64,000 bases of DNA from an uncultured Thermoguttaceae bacterium (GTDB lineage Bacteria; Planctomycetota; Planctomycetia; Pirellulales; Thermoguttaceae): NCBI GenBank assembly GCA_937951625.1, contig CALFBP010000002.1, positions 25,495 to 89,494 of the forward strand, in the 5' to 3' direction. Positions 56,564 to 64,000 of the stretch are shown piece by piece (position 1 is the stretch's first letter; every line of letters starts with the position of its first letter). The notes below the pieces were generated by a model, which saw only the letters and a list, made by a program, of their open reading frames with translations, searched no databases and was not told the origin of the DNA. The position numbers were made by a program, and so were the translations under genes.

Positions 56564-57784
56564 ATGGACGGCGACCTTGCCATCCGCGTCGAAAACCTGT
56601 CGAAGATGTACCGCGTGTACGCGCGGCCCGCGGACATGTTCTGGGAGGCCCTCACGCGCAAACCGCGTCATAAAGAGTTTTGGGCCCTCAAAAACGTCTC
56701 GTTGGAGGTGCGTCGCGGCGAAGTCATCGGCATTGTAGGACGAAACGGGGCGGGCAAAAGCACCTTGTTGCGGATCCTCGCCGGGACGTTGGACAAGACC
56801 TCGGGTACGGTCGAAATCCGCGGCCGGGTCTCGGCCATTCTCGAGCTAGGCACCGGCTTTCATGGGGAGTACACGGGCCGGGAAAACATCGTCATGGGCG
56901 GGTTGTGCTTAGGCATGTCGCGCCAAGAGATCCAGCGGCGCATGGACGCTATCATCGAATTCAGCGAGCTGGCCCCCTTCATCGACCAGCCCTTTCGCAC
57001 CTATTCCAGCGGCATGAAGGCCCGATTGACCTTCTCCGTCGCCATCAGCATTTCGCCCGACATCTTGATCGTCGACGAGGCCCTGGCCACGGGCGATTCG
57101 GCCTTCGCGGCGAAGTGTTTCCGGCGGTTCCGCGAGATTTGCGACTCGGGCGCAACCGTGCTTCTGGTGACGCATTGGAGCGGCTATTTGCCTCGGGTCT
57201 GCACGCGCGGGGTGCTCATGGAGCAGGGCCAAATCCGCGAAGTGGGACCGCCCGACGTCATCGCCAATCTCTACGACGCCCTCGTACTCAGCGCGAAGCG
57301 GAATGGACAGTGCGGGACGGTGACGGCCTCGCCCGTGCAATTGCGGCGGCTAGCGTGGACCTCGCCGGGAAACGTTGGCGAGGGCGTGGCCCTGGTGGGC
57401 CGCGAGGTCGTTTTCGACGTGGAATTGGATTCCGACCGGGCCTACGAAAACGCCCTGGTCGGCCTTAGTCTAGTTCGGGATGAGGACGGCGTGATCGTCG
57501 CCTCGATCAATAATCGCTTCGCCTTCGCGCCGGACTTTTCCGAGGCCTCTTGTCGCCTGGACTTGCATCCCGGATTGAATCGTCTCCGAGTCCGCATCCC
57601 CGCGCTCAATCTCGGCGAAGGCGTATACAAGGTGAACCTCATCGTAGCACCGCACGAGAAAGTCAACAGCGTCAGCGAATTATTGTGCCAAGCCGCCGAC
57701 TGCCAACGCATCGCCGTGTTGCGTCGCGATATGAAGCAATGGGTGACGACGGAACTGCCATCCTCTTGGGAAAAAGTGGCGTAA
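56564..57784 (+). CDS. ABC exporter ATPase with C-terminal glycan-binding domain (Wzt-like)
   Basis: A 406-residue protein. Residues 1-245 are an ABC ATPase: Walker [10 protein letters not shown], the [14 protein letters not shown] signature (here [10 protein letters not shown]), Walker [14 protein letters not shown] and the switch His in LLVTHW. Residues about 260-400 are beta-rich and resemble the Wzt C-terminal domain, which reads the capped end of the glycan chain before export. It pairs with the permease just upstream. Three in-frame starts exist (56522, 56546, 56564); 56564 gives the common start [16 protein letters not shown]. Confidence 0.9.
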   Translation: MDGDLAIRVENLSKMYRVYARPADMFWEALTRKPRHKEFWALKNVSLEVRRGEVIGIVGRNGAGKSTLLRILAGTLDKTSGTVEIRGRVSAILELGTGFHGEYTGRENIVMGGLCLGMSRQEIQRRMDAIIEFSELAPFIDQPFRTYSSGMKARLTFSVAISISPDILIVDEALATGDSAFAAKCFRRFREICDSGATVLLVTHWSGYLPRVCTRGVLMEQGQIREVGPPDVIANLYDALVLSAKRNGQCGTVTASPVQLRRLAWTSPGNVGEGVALVGREVVFDVELDSDRAYENALVGLSLVRDEDGVIVASINNRFAFAPDFSEASCRLDLHPGLNRLRVRIPALNLGEGVYKVNLIVAPHEKVNSVSELLCQAADCQRIAVLRRDMKQWVTTELPSSWEKVA

Positions 57785-57794
57785 GGAGGCGGGC

Positions 57795-60467
57795 ATGGCG
57801 ACGGCCTTGGACGGTAACGATAAGGAACAGGGCGACCCTCGGCGGCAGGCACCAGCCGAGTGGCGACGCAATTCGCGGGGTGCTTCTCCCACGGCCGACG
57901 CCGACACGCTCGAATTCAGGGACCGAAAATGCAATCCACCCGCCGCAACGCGACAGGCGGAGGTTGCCGATCCCAACGCCAGCATGTTGGGATGGAAATA
58001 CCGCCGCTGGATCGAGGCGTTAAAGGCGGCGGGCGGACATTTCGTCACGGCGGCCGACATCCTCGACGGCAACATCTCCAGCACGACTTGCAATCTCCTC
58101 GTGCGTCATGACATCGACCAATGCGAACTCTATGCCAACGTCTGGCCCCTGTTGGCGATCGAATACCGTTTCGGGGTGCGGAGCACGACCTACCTCTTCG
58201 CCGCAAACGATCCGCAAAACTGGACGCAGCGCCGTAAAGGGCTGTTTTGGCTCCAAGGCGAACCGGAACTAAAGTGCCGTGACCAACTGCTGCGTTATCA
58301 GGCGGAAGGGTTCGAGTTCGGGCTACACGTCGACGTGGTGGGACGTTGCCGCCGCCGTGGCAATACGGTGGATTCTCGCGAGGCCCTGGACATCCTAGAA
58401 CGCGATTTGGCCCGACTCCGCTGGCAAGGCATCCGCGTGCGGACGATGGCCGCGCACGGTTTTGCTTGGCCTGACGGCGTGAGGTCGTGGTATGACAACT
58501 ACGCCGCGGAATTCGATTACACGGCGGGGGGAAAAGAGGTGCAATCGCAGTTCCATGTCTTGGAGCGGTTCGCCGAGAAGGGCCAGCCGGCTTCGGCTCG
58601 CTTGGGGCTCGACCGCATGAAGCGGATGAAGTCGATCTGGCTCCCGCGGCATGTCCCGTTCGGCTGGTTGCACGCCGAAAACGCCAGCCAGCTCCAGCTT
58701 CACGCGGATGTGCTCACCCTCACCGACGCGGGAGCTTGTTGGAAGTATTTGGGCCTTCGAGAATTGGCGTCCCTCGTGCCGCGCTTGCCTGGCTGTCTCG
58801 TAATCCTGAACGTCCACCCGATCTACTACGCCTATGGCGACGACGGACTTGAATTTCTTCCGCATAAGGCCCAGTTCGACGACCATCGGTGGCTTGCCGA
58901 TCAGAGAGCGATAGCTCCGAGCATGGCGACAGGGGAAGACGCGGCGGGCTCTGGGAAATCCGAGAGCCGCCTTGTGGCGGTGCGTTACTCCGGCCGATTG
59001 GATTTCGATCGCATCGGACCCGACTGGGTGAGTGCGCGGCTGGCTGGCGACGGCTTGCAGCGGCTGAACCGAAAACTGCGTCAAGTCAACGCCCGGCTGA
59101 AGGGCGGGCCCTGGTTCGACCGGCTGATCCAATCCCCCAATGCCGCGATCATCGCCTGGTTGGACGAATTCATCGATCCGGCGGTTCGGCCACGGCTCCG
59201 GGTAATCGAAGTGTGCGGCGGCGTCGGGCCCGTGGCCATCGGACTTACACACCACGGATTCCGGCCCGAGAACATGGCCGTGACCGACTTCGATCCCAAG
59301 CACCTCGCCATGGCCGCAGCACTGAACCGATCGGTCACGGGCGGCAAGATGCGGGTCTTTCCCCTCGATGTCCGCGACGTTACCACCGCGGAACAATTCG
59401 ACATCGTGGTCCTCTCCTCTTGGGAAAACACGATTTTGCCCTACGACCAGGTGACAGCCCAGTGCCAAAAGCTCCTGGCCGACAGCGGGCTCTTGGTGAT
59501 GACGTTCCTCGAAAAATCGCGGATCGAGAGCGAGGGCTACGACTATTTCCCCGACCGATTGATTCAGAACAAGACCTACTCCACGATCGCGGCTGACGAG
59601 TTGGCAGCGATCTTCGATCGCCATGGGCTGGAGCCGATCTGCTATCTGGATCACGGTTACCCGAAGGTCCGCTTCCCACGGCATATCCTCGTCGGCCGAA
59701 AACGCGGCAACGTTCTGGCTGTGGCTCTTGCTCGCGGCAAAGCCGAAGCTCACGGAGGTAAAGCAAAGGAATCCGACTTCAACGAAGCGTGGCGACCGCT
59801 TTTCGCCGCGCTGCAACAGGCCTCGCAGCGCTATTTCGATGAGCTGCGTCGTCTGCTTGCGGCCTATCACGGTGAAGCTAGCGGGCTACCGCCTTGGAGC
59901 TTCCTACTGAACATCGGGCCTTTGGCCCAGGGCAAGCAGATCGAGGGTTTACCGCCCGCCGATCGGGTAAGGCTGCTTTCGCTGGCGGTGCGCAAGGCCA
60001 CCTGTCACCCGTTCGGGCCGTGGGACCTGGACTATTCACGATCGGGATTCGGGCCGGTCGCGGTCTTGGCCGGCCTTCTCGTGGGCCACGGAAACAAGTG
60101 CGGCGCGGTGGCCGGGTTGACGCGGAGTCTTTTGGAACTCCACGGCGTCCGCTGCCGCACGATTCATTGCTCCGGGCAGATGCCTGATGGCGAGATGGTC
60201 CAGCACTCCCTGAACGAGGTCTTGCTGGACGGTCGATGGCGATTGCTGGACAACGACGTATTCCAGTTTTGCGACAGTTTTTTCACGAACGACGACGGCT
60301 CGCTGATGACCCGTGATGAGGTCCTGGCGTTAAGTCTTGGTGAATTGATCCGCAGGTTTCCCTGGCCTTATACGTACCGGGGTTTTGATTATGATCCGAG
60401 TTGGGTGGAAAGGAATTGGACGGCGTGGCGTGCGGCCGTCGGCGGCACCGTCCGCGACCTCGGTTGA
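57795..60467 (+). CDS. Three-domain fusion: deacetylase-like, SAM methyltransferase, transglutaminase-like
   Basis: An 890-residue protein. Residues about 60-350 look like the RHDVD branch of polysaccharide deacetylases (LLVRHDIDQC near 104, FEFGLHVDVVG, TMAAHGFAWP). Residues about 440-680 are a class I methyltransferase: motif I VIEVCGGVGPVAIGL near 470, VTDFDPKHL, and PYDQVTAQCQKLL. Residues about 700-890 have a transglutaminase-like triad: Cys in HGNKCGAVAGL (near 768), His in VQHSLNEVLLDGRW (near 802) and Asp in RLLDNDVF (near 818). No signal peptide is present, so it should be cytoplasmic. I know no named protein with this order. It starts 10 bases after the Wzt-like gene behind AAGGAGG. 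Confidence 0.8.
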   Translation: MATALDGNDKEQGDPRRQAPAEWRRNSRGASPTADADTLEFRDRKCNPPAATRQAEVADPNASMLGWKYRRWIEALKAAGGHFVTAADILDGNISSTTCNLLVRHDIDQCELYANVWPLLAIEYRFGVRSTTYLFAANDPQNWTQRRKGLFWLQGEPELKCRDQLLRYQAEGFEFGLHVDVVGRCRRRGNTVDSREALDILERDLARLRWQGIRVRTMAAHGFAWPDGVRSWYDNYAAEFDYTAGGKEVQSQFHVLERFAEKGQPASARLGLDRMKRMKSIWLPRHVPFGWLHAENASQLQLHADVLTLTDAGACWKYLGLRELASLVPRLPGCLVILNVHPIYYAYGDDGLEFLPHKAQFDDHRWLADQRAIAPSMATGEDAAGSGKSESRLVAVRYSGRLDFDRIGPDWVSARLAGDGLQRLNRKLRQVNARLKGGPWFDRLIQSPNAAIIAWLDEFIDPAVRPRLRVIEVCGGVGPVAIGLTHHGFRPENMAVTDFDPKHLAMAAALNRSVTGGKMRVFPLDVRDVTTAEQFDIVVLSSWENTILPYDQVTAQCQKLLADSGLLVMTFLEKSRIESEGYDYFPDRLIQNKTYSTIAADELAAIFDRHGLEPICYLDHGYPKVRFPRHILVGRKRGNVLAVALARGKAEAHGGKAKESDFNEAWRPLFAALQQASQRYFDELRRLLAAYHGEASGLPPWSFLLNIGPLAQGKQIEGLPPADRVRLLSLAVRKATCHPFGPWDLDYSRSGFGPVAVLAGLLVGHGNKCGAVAGLTRSLLELHGVRCRTIHCSGQMPDGEMVQHSLNEVLLDGRWRLLDNDVFQFCDSFFTNDDGSLMTRDEVLALSLGELIRRFPWPYTYRGFDYDPSWVERNWTAWRAAVGGTVRDLG

Positions 60468-61911
60468 ATCGCAAGCCGGTTTGCGTTTCGATAGCGCCCA
60501 CGGGCATCCGTCGGGCCTTCGAGTGGACGATCCCGCGGGACGACTGCCGTTGGATGCCCCGGCGATCCTTTCCAGCCTGGGCCCGGGCAGACTGGTTGTT
60601 CCCGACCGCGGGGTGCCTGTCCATCCGGCCTCAGTGGCGGCGCTAGCGGCGGCTGCCCCGAATCGTCCTACGTGTTTTGTGCCCGAGATTCCAGTGAGTT
60701 CCGATCTCGGTCTGCCCCGATGGCAGCCCGTGCTGGCTTGGTTTCCCGGCCAATCGGCCCTGGGCGGTGGAACCTCCTTCTTTTCCCGACGAATCTTCAG
60801 CTTTTGGACCAGACGCCAAGAGCCCTCGGCCGAAGATTTCAGCGAGTGCGAACGACGCCCATTGACCAGTCGCGAAGAGCAGCTTCACTATTTTGTTGAC
60901 CACTACACGGCCATCTGTCCACACCCCATCCAAGTGAGCGTGGTGGTCAGCAACACCTGCAATCTCCGCTGCGTCATGTGCCCGTACCACAGTCGCGAGA
61001 TACGGCCGACGCACCGTACCAACTTCTTCCAGCATCGGCGTCTTATGGATTGGAGCGTCATGGAACGAATCGCCGCGGAGTGCGGGGCGATGCGGGTGCC
61101 GGTCAAGATCGGCAATATCGAGGAGCCGCTCCTGCACCCGAGGATCGTCGGATTCGTGACCCAGTGCCGCCAAGCGGGCGTGCCTTCAGTACACATCACT
61201 ACGAACGGCACGTTGCTGACGCCACAGATGGGTCGAAACCTGCTGGAGGCGGGGCTGACCAGTTTGTACATCAGCCTCGACGCGGCTTGGACTGGCACAT
61301 ATCACCGCGTCCGGCAAGCGGATTTGGATCGAGTGGAACGAAATGTCAGGGAGTTTCTCGAAATCCGTCGCTCAGGCAATTTCCCCTGCCGGGTCATGGT
61401 CTCCCTGGTCCGCAACGAGGGACTTTCGCCCCGCGAAGAACAGGAATTCATCGCCCGATGGTTCCCTCAGACCGACGGCGTGATCATCTATCATCTTGCC
61501 CGCTATGAAGACGGCAACAGCCGGTTCACCCAAGTTCATGAAGTGGCGCAGACAAAAATGCGCGAGGCAGGCCGCCGCTGGCCCTGCCTGAACCCTTGGC
61601 AAGAGATTTACCTCCTGCCGGACGGCCGCGTGTTCTACTGCTGCGAAACCGTCTCGAAATTGGCGTTCGAAAACTTGGAGAGCATGGGCCAACATCCCCA
61701 GCAAGGCATTCAAGAGATCTGGCGTGGCGAGGGATTCCGGGCCTTGCGACGCGACCTGATTCTGGGCGACCTGAGTCGTTGGCCGGCCTGCGCTGGCTGC
61801 GGCATCTGGATGGCCCACGCAAGCGAAACGACGAAGGAAAACGGCCGCAGGATCACGCGAAACATGATTACGGAGATCCACGAGCATGATCTTGGAATGG
61901 CTGACCGTTGA
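60391..61911 (+). CDS. Radical SAM/SPASM domain protein
   Basis: A 506-residue enzyme. The radical SAM cluster motif is VVSNTCNLRCVMCPY (CxxxCxxC, near residue 188), after a long N-terminal region without clear homology. The barrel shows KIGNIEEPLLHP (the GEP-like motif), TTNGTLLT and YISLDAA. The C-terminal SPASM part contains CLNPWQEIYLLPDGRVFYCCET ... NLES ... IQEIWRGEGFRALR and CAGCG, which would bind auxiliary Fe-S clusters. Such proteins modify peptides or sugars by radical chemistry. The gene starts inside the 3' end of the fusion gene (overlap of 77 bases), so they are tightly linked. Confidence 0.85.
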   Translation: MIRVGWKGIGRRGVRPSAAPSATSVESQAGLRFDSAHGHPSGLRVDDPAGRLPLDAPAILSSLGPGRLVVPDRGVPVHPASVAALAAAAPNRPTCFVPEIPVSSDLGLPRWQPVLAWFPGQSALGGGTSFFSRRIFSFWTRRQEPSAEDFSECERRPLTSREEQLHYFVDHYTAICPHPIQVSVVVSNTCNLRCVMCPYHSREIRPTHRTNFFQHRRLMDWSVMERIAAECGAMRVPVKIGNIEEPLLHPRIVGFVTQCRQAGVPSVHITTNGTLLTPQMGRNLLEAGLTSLYISLDAAWTGTYHRVRQADLDRVERNVREFLEIRRSGNFPCRVMVSLVRNEGLSPREEQEFIARWFPQTDGVIIYHLARYEDGNSRFTQVHEVAQTKMREAGRRWPCLNPWQEIYLLPDGRVFYCCETVSKLAFENLESMGQHPQQGIQEIWRGEGFRALRRDLILGDLSRWPACAGCGIWMAHASETTKENGRRITRNMITEIHEHDLGMADR

Positions 61912-62046
61912 CGCCTGGTCAAGCGCTTCGATGATGCCAAGTCCTGCGTTCAAGCGGCCGCGGGAGGTCGACTGTTCGCCATCTGCGATCAAACAGTGCG
62001 GGGGCGGCAGCGTTCCTTGGGTAGAACAACCTAGCGAGGGGAGATC

Positions 62047-63558
62047 ATGACTCCGCGTTGTCACGTGCCTTGGCAGCAGATGGTGATCGACGCCAATGGA
62101 ACCGTCAATCCGTGCTGCTATTGGTCGGCCTATGGCAACTTGAACCCGGCCTGCGGCAACTTGAACGAGACGCCGTTGTTGGAGATCTGGAACGGGCCGG
62201 TCTACCAGAACTTGCGGCGCAACATGGCCCGGGGGGATTTGGTAGCGGCAGGGTGCGCGAATTGCCTGGCATTGCGTCAGGGCAACGTGATGGGACTCCA
62301 GTTCGATCCCGATGTGGCCACGGAAACGTCACCGGCTTCGCCGTATGCTCAGAACATGCACGTGCTGCGTGAGGAGATTGCCCGCGGAGCCACCGTGCTT
62401 CAGGCCAAGCCGACGGTGGTCTCGCTCACCGCCTCCTACGCCTGCAATTTCCGCTGCATCCACTGCTACCAGGACGCCATGCGGGGATTGCGGATCCGCC
62501 GCGAATCCGCCATCGAAGAGGTGTTGGCCCTGATTCCTTACTTGGACCAGATCATCCCGGGCGGGGGAGAGCCGCTGTTGCACCCGCTTTGGCGCAAGTT
62601 CCTGACTCGGGCAGAAATTTCCGTGAATCCTTATCTTCAGCTCTCCACCACCACCAATGCCTCGTTGGTGACCGACGAGGTGCTTGCTGGTCTTGCCCGG
62701 TTCAAGCGGCTGGCGCTGAACGTCTCGCTGGATGGGGGCACGAAGGCCGCTTTTGAGACGGTGCGCGTCAACGGCCGCTGGGAGCGGGTCGTAGCGAACA
62801 TCGATCGCATGATCGAGTTGGTGCGTCGCAAAGGACCGCCTTCGTTCGTCTCGGTGACCATGTCGGTAATGAAAGCCAATCTCCGCGATCTTCCCCACCT
62901 CGTCGAGTTCGCCATCCGCCGGGGAATCACCTTCGGTCTTTCGCCCGTGATTTCCATGCCGGTGGACCAGAGCCTTACGTGTTTCAACGATCCGGTCGCC
63001 GAGACCACCGGCTGGCGCGAGGCCATCGCTGAGGCTCGACGACGGCACCAACAGCTTGGTCTGGAAATCCGTGGCGCACCGCCGCCGGGGCATACGCATT
63101 TCGATGTACTGGAAGAGACAATCCCTTGGGCCATTTTCCAGCAGCCCCATTACTCGGTCGAAGGTTTCGTGCCGTCGCGCTTGGTGCGGAACTGTTGGAA
63201 ACAGTTTGGACGCGATGTGCTTGTGGGTTTCTTCCCGGTGGTTGGTCGGCAACTGCAAGAATGCCGCTACTACGCGCCGCTGGAAGGCGAGCGGTATCGC
63301 GTCTGGTTGCCGGAAGGGGAGTTCGCTTTGGGATTTTTCCCCCGCAACATGTATCCCAGCCCCTTGCCAAGTTACCGCATCCGCGTGTCCGTGGCGGCTG
63401 GACTTGGTCGGCTCGAAACGATTCGGCTGCCGATGCCGGGCGCCTCGGCGGTCAAGGCGGTGGAGAAGGCGTTGCGCCACGTGGCGAAAACGGCCCTCGG
63501 GCACCTCCTGCCCGACGCGTCCAAAAAAGCCCTCAAACGAATCCTGGTGCGGCCATGA
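62047..63558 (+). CDS. Radical SAM protein with an N-terminal SPASM-like Cys domain
   Basis: A 503-residue enzyme. The radical SAM motif is YACNFRCIHCYQD (near residue 132), with IIPGGGEPLLHP, LSTTTNASLVT and LNVSLDGG following in the normal order. In front of it, residues 1-80 contain RCHVPWQQMVIDANGTVNPCCYW ... CGNLNETPLLEIWNGPVYQNLRRNM ... AAGCANC, the Cys spacing of a SPASM domain, which is usually C-terminal to the radical SAM domain. The gene starts 135 bases after the previous radical SAM gene and overlaps the next start by 4 bases. Substrate unknown; a glycan or a peptide is plausible. Confidence 0.83.
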   Translation: MTPRCHVPWQQMVIDANGTVNPCCYWSAYGNLNPACGNLNETPLLEIWNGPVYQNLRRNMARGDLVAAGCANCLALRQGNVMGLQFDPDVATETSPASPYAQNMHVLREEIARGATVLQAKPTVVSLTASYACNFRCIHCYQDAMRGLRIRRESAIEEVLALIPYLDQIIPGGGEPLLHPLWRKFLTRAEISVNPYLQLSTTTNASLVTDEVLAGLARFKRLALNVSLDGGTKAAFETVRVNGRWERVVANIDRMIELVRRKGPPSFVSVTMSVMKANLRDLPHLVEFAIRRGITFGLSPVISMPVDQSLTCFNDPVAETTGWREAIAEARRRHQQLGLEIRGAPPPGHTHFDVLEETIPWAIFQQPHYSVEGFVPSRLVRNCWKQFGRDVLVGFFPVVGRQLQECRYYAPLEGERYRVWLPEGEFALGFFPRNMYPSPLPSYRIRVSVAAGLGRLETIRLPMPGASAVKAVEKALRHVAKTALGHLLPDASKKALKRILVRP

Positions 63559-64000
63559 GGTTTCCTGACCTGGAGACCATCGTCGCCCTGGCCGAGACGG
63601 AATACGAACGGGAATTTCTCCGCAGTGAATTCGCCCCCGGCTTGGAATACTATGTCGCCAGGGTCGATCGACTCCTCTTCCGCGGCCGCCGGGTACTCGA
63701 TGCCGGTTGCGGGGCCGGCCAGTGGTCGCTGGCCTTGGCCCAGCGTTTCGAGAATGTGGACGCCGTGGATCTCAACAAACAACGGTTAGGCGTGCTTCGC
63801 GCAGTGGCGGAACGCATGGGGGTCGCGAACGTTCGACCCTGCCATGGTTCGTTGGAAAACCTCCCCTACGGCGATGGAACGTTCGACGCGGTGTTCTGTT
63901 ATGGCGTGATTATGCTGACCTACGTGGAACGGACATTGGCTGAATTGCACCGCGTGCTGCGACCTGGCGGACGGCTTTATCTTTGCCTGAATGCCGACGG
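63555..64000 (+). CDS. Class I SAM-dependent methyltransferase, partial at window edge
   Basis: The frame runs from an ATG at 63555 (overlapping the previous TGA) past base 64000, so the C-terminus is missing. Translated directly, it has motif I VLDAGCGAGQWSLALA near residue 46, the acidic VDAVDLNKQRL of motif II, LENLPYGDGTFDAVFCYGVI (motif IV), and LHRVLRPGGRLYLCLN (motif VI), all in the order of the methyltransferase-11/25 group. It is the last visible gene of the glycan-type locus and could methylate the exported sugar or a lipid carrier end. Confidence 0.85.
   Translation, partial: MRFPDLETIVALAETEYEREFLRSEFAPGLEYYVARVDRLLFRGRRVLDAGCGAGQWSLALAQRFENVDAVDLNKQRLGVLRAVAERMGVANVRPCHGSLENLPYGDGTFDAVFCYGVIMLTYVERTLAELHRVLRPGGRLYLCLNAD

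Noticed and set aside
58395..59870. Minus-strand open frame (491 codons) over the fusion gene
   Set aside because: Antisense shadow. The plus-strand frame has catalytic motifs in three domains.

Overview
The window is a GC-rich bacterial chromosome segment with no rRNA, transposase, phage or CRISPR sequence. It most probably comes from the Planctomycetota, Pirellulales side (an inference). The support is a sigma-70 factor with an array of N-terminal helix-turn-helix domains, a three-helix SecE, the ThuA/glycoside hydrolase content, a Tat-signal beta-propeller hydrolase, EF-hand sequence, many small secreted proteins of unknown function, and wide gene spacing with few clear terminators.

Layout. 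1-3102: prepilin peptidase (runs off the left edge) and shikimate kinase on the minus strand, then a cupin and an MFS exporter. 3197-11656: a secreted protein of unknown function, a short-chain dehydrogenase, an EF-hand remnant, and a carbohydrate block (two large secreted clan GH-A-like hydrolases flanking a ThuA protein). 11725-12843: an aminotransferase. 13418-19635: an arsenic-type gene cluster. A CxC-type ArsR with a clear promoter and palindromic operator is followed by a zinc-ribbon protein, a YlbF-like protein, an AhpD-like CxxC protein, a CSCG permease, a Cys-rich thioredoxin-like protein, a RACo-like ASKHA ATPase that lacks its ferredoxin domain, and finally an Acr3 arsenite exporter. 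Three of the small proteins carry a Cys-Cys-Gly motif. This is the best candidate here for an under-described system.

19945-26052: an imuA-imuB mutagenesis pair behind a promoter with an overlapping inverted repeat, a secreted protein of unknown function, and the multi-HTH sigma factor. 26295-42592: the translation/transcription core, in the order tRNA-Thr-Tyr-Gly-Thr, tuf, tRNA-Trp, secE, nusG, rplK, rplA, rplJ, rplL, rpoB, rpoC, rpsL, rpsG. fusA does not follow rpsG. NusG has an acidic N-terminal extension of about 144 residues.

42747-51782: two phosphohexomutases, ribD, a Spy-like periplasmic protein, a LutA-like CCG protein, an inverted pair of palindromic repeats, a gluzincin-like protein and a Tat-exported beta-propeller protein. 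52339-64000 (runs off the right edge): a co-directional surface-glycan-type locus. It encodes a nucleotide-sugar epimerase, an asparagine-synthase-like amidotransferase, Wzm/Wzt-type ABC export proteins, an unusual 890-residue deacetylase-methyltransferase-transglutaminase fusion, two radical SAM/SPASM proteins (one with the SPASM-like Cys block in front of the radical SAM domain) and a methyltransferase. These probably build, modify and export a decorated glycan or glycoconjugate.
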